Shown here piece by piece: positions 11,021 through 20,700 of a stretch of 64,000 nt of DNA. The notes below the pieces were generated by a model. That model worked only from the letters and a program-made list of their open reading frames with translations, did no database searches and was not told the origin of the DNA. The position numbers were made by a program, and so were the translations under genes. The stretch covers positions 558,001 through 622,000 of the forward strand of contig NZ_JABBPE010000016.1 in NCBI RefSeq assembly GCF_012927455.1, given 5' to 3'. Numbering within the stretch: position 1 is the stretch's first letter; every line of letters starts with the position of its first letter. Origin of the DNA: Polaromonas sp. (GTDB lineage: Bacteria; Pseudomonadota; Gammaproteobacteria; Burkholderiales; Burkholderiaceae_C).

Positions 11021-11428
11021 ATCCAAAAATGGAAACTTCGGTTGCAGTTGTCACAAATAATTATTTGATAGCAAATGTTAAGACGGACATGAGGAAACAG
11101 ATACAAAAAACAGGAGTGCGAATTTGGCATAGATTAGCCAATGAAAAGCGTGTCGCGGGGAGTGCCGGTTTGGGGTGCAATAGCCGGCCGGCACGGTTGC
11201 CCGTCTTGAATCTAGAAATGGCAGTTGGATGGCGCCCGAGTGTGGGCCGCGCATCAACTGCCATTTCTAGGACGAGTGGGCACGAGTTGCCGCGTGCCTT
11301 GGTCGCGGCCAAGTTACCCCTCACAGCGCGCCTGGGGCGCGTGCATCTCATGCCCCGGCACTTGCCTGAATGGCGCGTTCGAATGGTAGGGCTGTGGCTA
11401 ATCCACTGGCAATGGATCTATCGGCTGC
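11021..11428. other. 408-base intergenic region with a strong palindrome
   Basis: The part next to the outer-membrane gene (11021-11150) is A/T-rich and probably holds its promoter. The part next to the PKS stop is GC-rich. I see no convincing gene here. Short open frames exist on both strands, but they run through the palindrome and have no recognisable product. Confidence 0.6.
11212..11270. repeat. 59-base inverted repeat downstream of the PKS gene
   Basis: CTAGAAATGGCAGTTG (11212-11227) is repeated exactly as its reverse complement at 11255-11270. The loop is GC-rich, and the stem can be extended past a single bulged G. There is no T-run on either side, so it is not a canonical intrinsic terminator. 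It could stabilise the 3' end of the long operon mRNA, be a protein-binding site, or be a mobile-element footprint. Confidence 0.8.
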
Positions 11429-14400
11429 TCAAGCGGCCTTGGAGCGCGGGCTTTCAGGATGTTCGTCGAGCCGGGCCACTTCTTTCGCCAGGGCCTTGAC
11501 CAGCTGCGATACGCCGGGCTCCGCCATCATTGAGAAGTGAGAGCCGGCAATAGCGGTTACGCTGACGGGGCCGACTATATGCTGATCCCAGCCGAGGCTG
11601 TTACCTGCGGCAAGATACTGTGTGTCGGCCTCAACGGCCCTGAACAGCACCAGCGGCCCCGCATAAGGCTGTGGCTGGTAACGATGCTGCGCGGCCTCGA
11701 AGTTTCGAAACAAATGAAACCCGACAAGTTCTGGCGGAAGAGACTCGCCGCGCGCAAGTTTCTCAAGCGCCAGCGTGTAATTAACCTCCATGAGTTTTCC
11801 CTTTCGCCGCCGCTCCGGCCGCTCCATGGCAAATTTCACGGACCAGTGCCGGATCAGCCACAGCTTTTTGAGAAGGGGTGGCGAGAGGCCCACCGCGCTT
11901 GGTGACAGCGTGTCAATCATGGCGAGCAGGGCGATTTCGGCGCCGGCCCGTTTCAGCTGCTGCGCCATTTCAAAGGCGATCAGGCCGCCCCCCGAGTAAC
12001 CGACGAGCCGGTAGGGACCGTGCGGGTCAACGCTGCGAATCGCCTCTATATATTGGGTGGCCATCGCTTCTATGGTCTGCAGCACGGGAAGGCGGCCGTC
12101 GACGCCTTGCGCCTGCAGTCCATAGAATGGCAGCGCCGGCCCCAAACGGTCCGAAATGACCTTGAAGTTAAGGACGTTGCCACCGGCGCCATGCACGCAA
12201 AACAGCGGCTGCCGGTCCGGTCGTCCCTGGCAGATCGCAACCAGGGGAGACCACGCCCGCTCTACCAGTGCAATGACATTGGAGGAAGCCTGGTGCGGTT
12301 CGGCGCCGCTCTGTGGTGTCGTTGAAATGCCGCCGCGGTGCGCGACGATGGCGGCAAGGCTGGAGAGGGTAGGCGCTTCAAACAAGGTGGCGAGCGGCAG
12401 GTCGACGGCGAATTGCTTGCGAATCCGGGCGAATAGCCGCACGGCCGCGAGCGAGTGGCCGCCCAACGCGAAAAAGTCGTCGTCCCCGCTGATGTCCTCG
12501 ACGCCCAAGAGTTCGCGCCATACCTCGGCAATGCCGACCTCGACCGGATTGAGGGCGCTGTCGCCGGGCGCTGCGCCACTACCTTCTGCCCGGCGCGCTG
12601 GCGCCTTGGGCAAGGCCTCGTTCATGGCGCGTTTCAGGTCGGTAAGCGAAATCGATGACACCACCAGATCCCTATGCCCATTGGAGAAGATGCGGGAAAA
12701 CAGCGCCTGCGAATCCTCTGCCCGAATGCCGCAGGACAACATGGTTTCTATCAGGCTGGGTTCGCGTGCTGCCTTTTCCCGCGTTGGCAGCAGTACCTGC
12801 TCGGGCGTAACGCCGCGCAAGCAAACGCCCTCCAGGCTGGCAATCGGCGAGCCGTCCGTCGCGTGCAGGCTCACATCAAAAGTGGCGAAGCGGTTCTTCT
12901 GGCGAGCTTTCAACGCCACGCGGCTTATCGAACAGCGCGGCAGCGGCGCGACCAGGCGGATGCGCTCGATTGACAGCGGTACGAACAGGTTCTGGCTCCG
13001 CTCGCTCTCATCAATGAGATGCAGGCCGAAGGTCGCCGCCATGTCCAGGATCGCGGGGTGGACCGTGTAGATGGCGAGATCGTCGGCGAACGACTCTGCA
13101 AGCTCCATCTCTGCGACCGCGTTGTGCTCGGCCAGCTGCATCCGTGCGATGTTGCTCCAGCGCGCACCGAAAGCGATGCGCGGGGCCTGCGGGATTTCGC
13201 CGGTGCGCCAGGCGCCGCTAGCTGGGGGCGCTGCAGCAGCCAGGCGACCTAAAAAGACGCTGACGCGCGCACGCGCGTGTTCCAGCCAAGGCTGGTCCGG
13301 CGTGGCGCGGCTGCGCACGAGAAATTCGTAGGCCTCGCCGCTACGCTGCAGCCCGATGCTGATCAGGCGCCCCGCTGGCCCGTCGAAGACCATGGCCGCT
13401 TCAAACGACAGTGCGTTGATCTCAATGGCTTCGCCGGGGTGCAGCTGCGCCATGGCTGCGCGGGCGATTTCGATGTACGCGCTGCCCGGCAGTATTAAGC
13501 GGCCCGCCACTGAATGTTCATGCAGTACCCAAAGCGCCTTCGGTGTGTAAGTCGCTTCGAAAGTCGCGCCTTGCTCGCCGCTCACCTGCACGCCAAGCAG
13601 CGGGTGCAGGGTGGTCTGCAGGTGCTGCGCGGGACCGCGCTGGCCGTGGGCGCGCGCCGCCATGCCCTGGTCGCCCCAGATGCCCCAATGCAGGCTGAGT
13701 CCGTCCGGACGCGAGGCCGCAAGCGCATCTAAAAAAGCGTTGGCTGCCACGTAATCAACCTGTCCGGGCGGACCGAGGTAGACGCTGGTGGAAGAAAACA
13801 CGGCGAACACATCAAGCTCCCCGGGCGGCAGCAGCTCGTGCAAAAGCTGCGCGCCCAAAGCCTTGGAATTGAGCACGCGCTGCAGGCTGTCCGGACTCTT
13901 GGTCGCGATGGGGCCATCGTCAAGCGCACCCGCAGCATGGAATACGCCATGAATTTTTCCGAAATGCGCCTGGCAAGCTTTGACGGCCTGGGTCATCGCC
14001 GCCCGGTCCGCTGCATCGGCGCTGAGGGCGAGGATTTGCGCGCCTGCGTCCTCGCACGCCACCAGGCGGCGCACGATCTGCGTTTCAAACGAGCCATCGC
14101 CGCTGGCTGCCAGCGTACGCCAGGACGACGCTGGCGGCAAGCGGCGGCGACTGACGAGCGCCAGGCGTGCCTGCTTGGTTGAAGCCAGGAAAGTCGCCAG
14201 ATCGAGTGCAATGTCGCCCAGCCCGCCGGTGATGAGATAGACGCCGCCGTGGCGCAGGCTCAGTTGCGGGCCGGAAGGCGGCGCTGCGCTGGCGTTGGCT
14301 AGTTGCTGAGTCCAGCGCTGGCCAGCGCGGTAAGCGACCAGGTCGGAGGGGTCAGCGCTTTGGCATTCGGCAAGCAGGGCGCGCACCAGCGCTTGTGGCG

Positions 14401-17400
14401 GCGCGGTCACGCTAGCGTTGGTTATCCCGTCGAGATCGATCAGGCGGGTGCTGACATTCGGCAATTCACGCGCAATCACGCGAACCGGACCGAGCGCCAG
14501 TGCGCTCTCCGGGTGCGTTGGCGCCTCGCCCAAGACGGACTGGCTGGCTGCGCTCAGCACGCTGAGCTGCATGGGCTGGTCCAGCGCGAGCGTCTGAAGC
14601 GCCTGCGCGACATAAACCAGGCTGTCAAAGGCCAGCGTCTGCCCGGCCAGGCGCCGGTCCTGGTCCTGGCTGCCTGCCCGCGTGTCCAGTGCCCAAAGGT
14701 AAACGATGGAGTCGGGCAGCATGGCCGCCCGTTCAAGCATTTCGAAAAGCCTGCGGAAATGCGTAGCGTCGGCTGGCTCCAGCGTGAAGCTGCCGTCGGC
14801 CAGTCGCGCAAAGGACTGGCCGCGGCGCACCCGCGTGACTTGGCCGCCCTGCGCCTCGGTCTGCACAACCAGGTCGGCGCCCAGTTGCGAGTCGTTGTCA
14901 AACATCAGCCAGCGCCGGCCAGACCGAGGCGCCACAGCGGCCAAGGGGGCGGGGTGCCATTGCGGAACCAGGAACCAGTCGTCGTAGGACGGCAGGCGGT
15001 GGATGGCTGGAGGCCCCGGCGGCGGCGCCGGCGCTGCCGCCTGCTGACTTGGCGCGGCCAATTCCTGCAGCCCGGTACCCGCTTCTATCCAATGCCGCTG
15101 ATGGTCAAACGCATAGGTTGGCAGCGAAATGCGGCGTGTTTGCGACGTGCCGCGCAGGGCCTCCCATTTCGGCACTGCGCCACGCGTCCACAGCGCGCCC
15201 GCCGTCGTCAGCATCTGGGCCAGATCGGCGCCCGCCTCCTGCGCCTTGCAGGTAGACGGCAGGATGGTGCGCGGCGGCTGGCCGGCGCTGTTGTGGCGCG
15301 CCAGCGCACACAGCCCCTGACCTGGACCAGCCTCGACCAGCAAGGTGTCGGGCAGCTCGAAAAGCTTGCGCAGGCCGTCGAAAAAGCGCACCGGACTGCG
15401 CAGGTGGCGAACCCAATACTCGGGATCGGTGAGCATCTGCGCATCAGCCCAGCTGCCGGTGAGGTTTGAAATAAAGGGAATCGTGGGTTGGCTCAGGCGA
15501 ATACGCGAGACGCGCTCGCGGAAGGTGGACAGCACCCCATCGAGCAGATGCGAATGCGCGGCCACGTTGATGCGCAATCGCCGGCCTTCGAGGCGCTGCG
15601 CGCTCAGCCGTTGCTCCAGCGTTGCAATTGCCTGAAGCGACCCCGAGGCACTGCACAGATCCGGCGCGTTGACGGCTGCTATGTCAAGATCCAGACCGCT
15701 TATCAATGCGCGCAATTCGGTCTCCGGCAAATCGACAGAAACCATGCCGCCTGGCGGCACCGCTTCGAACAGCTGGCCCCGCAGCAATACCACCGACAGC
15801 GCGTCGGCCACCGACATGACGCCCGCGAAACAGGCCGCCGCGTATTCACCGGCACTGTGACCAATGACCGCGCTGGGCGTGATGCCCCAGCTCTTCCACA
15901 ATTTCGCCAGGGCGTATTCGAGAACGAAGAGCGACAAGAGAGCTTGCGACGGCCGCTCCAGGGCGCTCGCAGCGGCAGCATCGCCCGCATCGCTTTCAAA
16001 CATGATCGAACGCAGATCGGCGGGCGCAGCCGCCGGCATCACGCTGAAGCACTCTTCGACGGCCTGCCGGAAGGCCGGCTGGCTCAGTAGCTCGCGGCCC
16101 ACGCCCGGGTACTGCGCGCCGCCACCCGGAAACATCAGCGCCACGCCCGGCCGCTGCGCAATCGCTTTGCCGGTGACGCAGCGTGCATGGTTTTTTGAGG
16201 CCAGCGCGGCGCGCAGGCCCGCCACGTCGGTCGCGACGATGGCGCAACGATGCTCGAAGGATTTTCGGCCGACTTGCGTGGTGTAGGCGGCGTCGGCAAG
16301 CGTAAAGCCGGCGGGAGGCTGCGCCAGGAAATCGCGCCATTTGGCCTTGAGGTTTTCGAGTGAGGCGGCGCTGCGAGCCGACAGCGCGACGACCTGCCAT
16401 CCGGCTTCCGCGCTGGCGCTGCCAAGCACCGGCGGCTCTTCCACGATCACATGCGCGTTGGTTCCCCCTACGCCGAGGGAGTTCACGGCGGCGCGGCGTG
16501 GGCCGCTTCCGGTTTCGCGCCTCCAGGGTGTCAACTGGTCCACGACCCGGAAGGGCGTCTTCGCCATGTCGAAGCGGCTGTTCGGCTGGCTGAAGTTCAG
16601 GCTGGCCGGAATCAGTCCATGGCGCAGCGCCAGCGCGACCTTGATGAGAGCGGCCGCACCGGCTGCGGTGTCGAGATGGCCGATGTTGGTCTTCAAGGAA
16701 CCGATGCCGCAAAAGCCCTGCCCGCCGCTGCCATAAGCTTGCGTCAGGGCAGCGACCTCAATCGGATCGCCCACCGGGGTACCGGTGCCGTGCGCTTCAA
16801 TATACGAGACGCTGGCCGCCTCGACGCCGGCCACGGCCAGCGCCTCGACGGCTGCGCGAGCCTGCCCATCGACGCTGGGCGCCAGATAACCTGCCTTGGC
16901 GGAGCCGTCGTTGTTGACGGCCGAGCCGCGTATGACGGCGTAGATATTGTCCCGGTCCTTCACGGCATCTTCCAGGCGCCGCAGCACCACGATGGCCGCG
17001 CCACTGCCAAAAACCGTGCCTTTGGCGTTGTCGTCAAAGGCGCGGCAATGGCCGTCGGGTGAAAGAATCTCCCCTTCGGCATAGTGATAGCCGCGGCGAT
17101 GCGGCAGCTCTATGCTGACGCCGCCCGCCAGCGCCATGTCGCATTCGCCCGACAGCAGGCTTTGTGCGGCGACATGCACCGCGACCAAAGAGGTTGAGCA
17201 GGCAGTTTGTATGGTCATGCTCGGACCGGTCAGGCCGAGCAGATAGGATAGGCGGGAAGTCAGGAAGTCCTTGTCGTTGCCGGTATGCCTAAGCAGGAAT
17301 AATCCCACCGACTTCACGAGCTTCGGGTTCGTCAACAGGTTGTAGGGCAGGTAGGCCTGCATGCCACAGCCGCCGAATACGCCGATGGCGCCGCCAAAGG

Positions 17401-17749
17401 TTTCCGGGAGGTGGCCAGCATCCTCCAGCGCCTCCCAGGCACATTCCAGAAAGTGGCGGTGCTGCGGATCTAGGATGGACGCGTCGCGCTTGCTGAAGCC
17501 GAAGAACTCGGCATCGAACTGCTCCATTTTGGGCAGCACCAGGCTGGCCCGCACGTAGTCAGGGTCGAGCAGATCGGCCTCGGAGACGCCTGCGGCGCGC
17601 AGTTCGTCCTCCGTCAGCCACTGGGTGGCTTCCTTGCCGTCGCGCAGCAGCGCCCAGAGCTCGGCGACGGAACTGGCCGCCGGGAAGCGTCCGGCCAAGC
17701 CAACGATGGCGACGCTGTTGGCTTCGAAATCGGCGGAGTGCGTATCCAT
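11429..17749 (-). CDS. Type I polyketide synthase, KS-AT-KR-DH-ACP-TE
   Basis: A 2106-residue single-module PKS. The start chosen is the ATG at 17749, preceded by AGAGGA and 13 bases after the NRPS stop. The KS (about 12-435) has Cys184 in TACSTS, His320 in EAHGTG and His358 in NIGHLD. The AT (about 530-860) has Ser632 in GHSAGE and a VAAH motif where malonyl enzymes have HAFH and methylmalonyl enzymes YASH, so the extender is uncertain. The KR has TGGLGD and the Tyr/Asn pair in VDYVAAN. The DH has HSVAGRLILP (His1412) and HPAILD (Asp1569), with Thr where Gln or His usually follows four residues later. The ACP Ser1766 is in GGHSL. The TE has GYSGGG (Ser1919), Asp1946 and GSHFS. KR before DH is the reverse of the canonical order. 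Confidence 0.93.
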   Translation of the reverse strand: MDTHSADFEANSVAIVGLAGRFPAASSVAELWALLRDGKEATQWLTEDELRAAGVSEADLLDPDYVRASLVLPKMEQFDAEFFGFSKRDASILDPQHRHFLECAWEALEDAGHLPETFGGAIGVFGGCGMQAYLPYNLLTNPKLVKSVGLFLLRHTGNDKDFLTSRLSYLLGLTGPSMTIQTACSTSLVAVHVAAQSLLSGECDMALAGGVSIELPHRRGYHYAEGEILSPDGHCRAFDDNAKGTVFGSGAAIVVLRRLEDAVKDRDNIYAVIRGSAVNNDGSAKAGYLAPSVDGQARAAVEALAVAGVEAASVSYIEAHGTGTPVGDPIEVAALTQAYGSGGQGFCGIGSLKTNIGHLDTAAGAAALIKVALALRHGLIPASLNFSQPNSRFDMAKTPFRVVDQLTPWRRETGSGPRRAAVNSLGVGGTNAHVIVEEPPVLGSASAEAGWQVVALSARSAASLENLKAKWRDFLAQPPAGFTLADAAYTTQVGRKSFEHRCAIVATDVAGLRAALASKNHARCVTGKAIAQRPGVALMFPGGGAQYPGVGRELLSQPAFRQAVEECFSVMPAAAPADLRSIMFESDAGDAAAASALERPSQALLSLFVLEYALAKLWKSWGITPSAVIGHSAGEYAAACFAGVMSVADALSVVLLRGQLFEAVPPGGMVSVDLPETELRALISGLDLDIAAVNAPDLCSASGSLQAIATLEQRLSAQRLEGRRLRINVAAHSHLLDGVLSTFRERVSRIRLSQPTIPFISNLTGSWADAQMLTDPEYWVRHLRSPVRFFDGLRKLFELPDTLLVEAGPGQGLCALARHNSAGQPPRTILPSTCKAQEAGADLAQMLTTAGALWTRGAVPKWEALRGTSQTRRISLPTYAFDHQRHWIEAGTGLQELAAPSQQAAAPAPPPGPPAIHRLPSYDDWFLVPQWHPAPLAAVAPRSGRRWLMFDNDSQLGADLVVQTEAQGGQVTRVRRGQSFARLADGSFTLEPADATHFRRLFEMLERAAMLPDSIVYLWALDTRAGSQDQDRRLAGQTLAFDSLVYVAQALQTLALDQPMQLSVLSAASQSVLGEAPTHPESALALGPVRVIARELPNVSTRLIDLDGITNASVTAPPQALVRALLAECQSADPSDLVAYRAGQRWTQQLANASAAPPSGPQLSLRHGGVYLITGGLGDIALDLATFLASTKQARLALVSRRRLPPASSWRTLAASGDGSFETQIVRRLVACEDAGAQILALSADAADRAAMTQAVKACQAHFGKIHGVFHAAGALDDGPIATKSPDSLQRVLNSKALGAQLLHELLPPGELDVFAVFSSTSVYLGPPGQVDYVAANAFLDALAASRPDGLSLHWGIWGDQGMAARAHGQRGPAQHLQTTLHPLLGVQVSGEQGATFEATYTPKALWVLHEHSVAGRLILPGSAYIEIARAAMAQLHPGEAIEINALSFEAAMVFDGPAGRLISIGLQRSGEAYEFLVRSRATPDQPWLEHARARVSVFLGRLAAAAPPASGAWRTGEIPQAPRIAFGARWSNIARMQLAEHNAVAEMELAESFADDLAIYTVHPAILDMAATFGLHLIDESERSQNLFVPLSIERIRLVAPLPRCSISRVALKARQKNRFATFDVSLHATDGSPIASLEGVCLRGVTPEQVLLPTREKAAREPSLIETMLSCGIRAEDSQALFSRIFSNGHRDLVVSSISLTDLKRAMNEALPKAPARRAEGSGAAPGDSALNPVEVGIAEVWRELLGVEDISGDDDFFALGGHSLAAVRLFARIRKQFAVDLPLATLFEAPTLSSLAAIVAHRGGISTTPQSGAEPHQASSNVIALVERAWSPLVAICQGRPDRQPLFCVHGAGGNVLNFKVISDRLGPALPFYGLQAQGVDGRLPVLQTIEAMATQYIEAIRSVDPHGPYRLVGYSGGGLIAFEMAQQLKRAGAEIALLAMIDTLSPSAVGLSPPLLKKLWLIRHWSVKFAMERPERRRKGKLMEVNYTLALEKLARGESLPPELVGFHLFRNFEAAQHRYQPQPYAGPLVLFRAVEADTQYLAAGNSLGWDQHIVGPVSVTAIAGSHFSMMAEPGVSQLVKALAKEVARLDEHPESPRSKAA

Positions 17750-17762
17750 GGCCTGTTTCCTC

Positions 17763-20700
17763 TCAAGCCGCGGCGCTTGGGAGCGCGCGCGCGCGCACCA
17801 TGCGGCGCGCATTGGCACGGTTGCGCCCGTCGTCCACTGCGGTGCTGATCGCATGGCCGCTCAGGTGCGCGGCCAGCGCCTGAATCGTCGGCAAGCGGAA
17901 CATGTCGGTCAGCGACACTTCGCGCCCGCACGCTTCGTGCAGGCGACGCTGCACCTGCACCACCAACAGGGAGTGACCACCCAGGTCAAAAAAATTGTCG
18001 GCGGTGCCCACGTTGGAACGTCCCAGCACCTGTTCCCAAATGCCGGCAATGGTTTTTTCCAGCGTGCTCTCGGGCGCCGTCGCCGACGGCAGCACGATGG
18101 CGGACTGCGGCTCCGGTAGCGCGCGCCGGTCCACCTTGCCGTTGGGTGTCATGGGCAGCGCCTGCAGCAGTTGCACCGTCTCGGGCAGCATCACACTGGG
18201 CAGCGCCTGCGCCAGTGCGCGAATCAGCTCTTTCACCTGCAGCTCCCCTTGCGCCGTGGGCGCGACGTAGGCGACGAGCCGCTGGTTTCCAGCGTCATCA
18301 GCGCGCGCCACCACGACGGCCTGTTTCACGCCCGACTGACGCAGCAACACGCTTTCGATCTCGCCGAGCTCGATGCGATGGCCCCGAATCTTCACCTGGT
18401 GATCGATCCGGCCCAGAAACTCCAGCGCGCCGTCCAGATGCCGGCGCACCAGGTCGCCGGTGCGGTAAAGCCGGGCGCCGGGCTGCTCGGGATCGGCCAC
18501 AAAGCGTTCCGCGTTGAGCTCTGGACGCTGCCAGTAGCCCTCTGCCACGCCGGCGCCGCCTATCAGCAATTCGCCAGCAACCAGGGCCGGACATGCCATC
18601 CCCCCGGGACTGTGGATGCGCAAGTGCGTGTTGGCGATGGGCTGCCCCAGCGGAATGAAGTCGCCAATGGATTGAAGATCGCAGGTGGTGGACCAAACCG
18701 TCGTCTCGGTGGGTCCGTACATATTGAGAAGTGAGCCGGGCACCAGGGCGCGCAATTGCCTGGCGAGCTCCAGCGGGAGTGCTTCGCCGCCCACCAAAAG
18801 AACCGCCAGGCGAGACAGCGCGGCGCGCCCGGCCGTGTCCGCCACCAGCATCGAGGCCATGGAGGGGGTGCATTGCAGGTGCGTGATGCCATGCTGTGTG
18901 ATTTCTTCTGCGATGGATATGCGCTGCGGCGCGGCGCGGGACTGTTGGCAGGCCTCCATGAGTTGTTTCAGATCCTGCAAATGGCCAAGCACGGTATCGC
19001 TGTCGACACCGAAATCGACCAGGCAGGCGATCTCGTCAACGCCGGCCTCCTTGAGCTTGTCGACCAGCGCAAGGCAACGCTCTGGCGTGCCGAACAGCGC
19101 GCTCGTGTCGTAGTAGCGCGCGAAGGCATGCTCGAGCAGGGCGTCCATGTCCTCGGCTGACAAGGTTTCGGCATCCATGATCTCGAGCGGGCTCTTGCCG
19201 TTGACGGCGGCGCGCTGGACAAAGGTCGGAAAGGTCCAGGCGGCCTGCTTGATGAGGTCCAGGGAGCTGCGCAAATAGTCCTTCATGGGGCCGCGCACCG
19301 TCTCGCGCACCGAGTCTTCGTCCTGCCCTACAAAGGTATGCAGCATCAGCGTCGCATGGCTTGGGCCGGTATGACCGGCCTTGTGCCAGGCGTCCCGGTA
19401 CAGCTTGAGCTTGTGCGCCACCTCGTCAATGGTCTGACCCAGCAGATGCGTCAGCAGATGGCAGCCCAGCTCGCCAGCCTGCTGGAAAGTTTCCGGATTG
19501 CCGGCCGCTGTCAGCCAGATCGGCAGCTCTTTCTGGATCGGGCGTGGCAAGGTTTTGATCTCGACGCTGTTGCCGAGTGCGCCGGGAAAGGCGACGCTCT
19601 CGCCGCGCCACAGCCGCCGCACCACGTCGATATTAGCGAGCATGTCGGTCTTGCGGCTGGCAAAAGCCGCCGGTGCGATGACGAAGTCGTTTGGCTGCCA
19701 GCCCGCCGCGAAGGAAACGCCGACCCGGCCTTGCGAAATGTTGTCAACAAAAGCCCATTCCTCGACCACCCGGATCGGATGATGCAGCGGCAGCACGCAG
19801 CTGCCGGCGCGTATCTTCAGACGCGTGGTGACGGCGGCAATGGCCGCGCTGGTGACCGCAGGATTGGGATAAAGCCCGCCGAAAGCATGGAAATGGCGCT
19901 CCGGCGTCCAGATGGCAGAAAACCCTTCCCGATCAGCAAATTTTGCCCCTTCGAACAGCAGCTTGTAGCGTTCTTGCGGTGTGGAGGCATGGTCGCTGGC
20001 GAAATAAAAGAGACTGAACTCGGGCGCTTTGCGCTTCGCCGGCACCTCGTTTGAGTAAAGAACAACCGTGAAGCCGCGCGTCAGCGTCCAGCACAGTTCG
20101 AGCACCGAGATATCGAAGGATAAGCTGGTCACCGCAAGCCAGCGCCCAGGAGGGCTGTGCGGGATGCGCGCGGTCATGCCGGCGAAGAAGTTCATCACGT
20201 TGCGGTGCGTGACGATGACGCCTTTGGGTCGGCCGGTGGAGCCCGAGGTGTAAATGACGTAAGCCGGGCTTTGCGACGGCACCGCTGGAAGATCCGGCGC
20301 GCCGGCTGGAGCAGCAAGTTCTGCGGCGTCGAGCAGCAAGGTTTTCTCCGAAGGAATGGACAGCGACGCAGCGATTGCAGCTCGGGTCATGACCAGCGGC
20401 GTGCGCGAATCCTCGATCATGAAAAGAAGCCGCTCCTGTGGATAGTCAGGATCGAGCGGCAGATACGCCGCACCGGTTTTCAGAATCGCCAGCAGACCAA
20501 TCACCAGCGCGGGACTGCGCTCCAGGCACAGACCAATGGTGTCGCCCGGCCCGACGCCACGCGCCATCAGGCGGCGCGCCAAAGCCGACGCCTGATGGTC
20601 CAGTTCGCGGTAACTTAGCGCCTGCTCCTGGCAGGAAATCGCCAGTTGGTCGGGCGTACGCCCGGCCTGCGCTGAAAACGCTTCGTGCACGCCCAGCACC

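Noticed and set aside
11029..11499. A 156-codon plus-strand frame crossing the intergenic palindrome into the PKS 3' end
   Set aside because: It runs through both arms of the inverted repeat and into the PKS on the other strand. No family features.
14303..15469. A 388-codon frame antisense to the PKS
   Set aside because: It mirrors PKS codon bias, shows no domain, and lacks a plausible start context.
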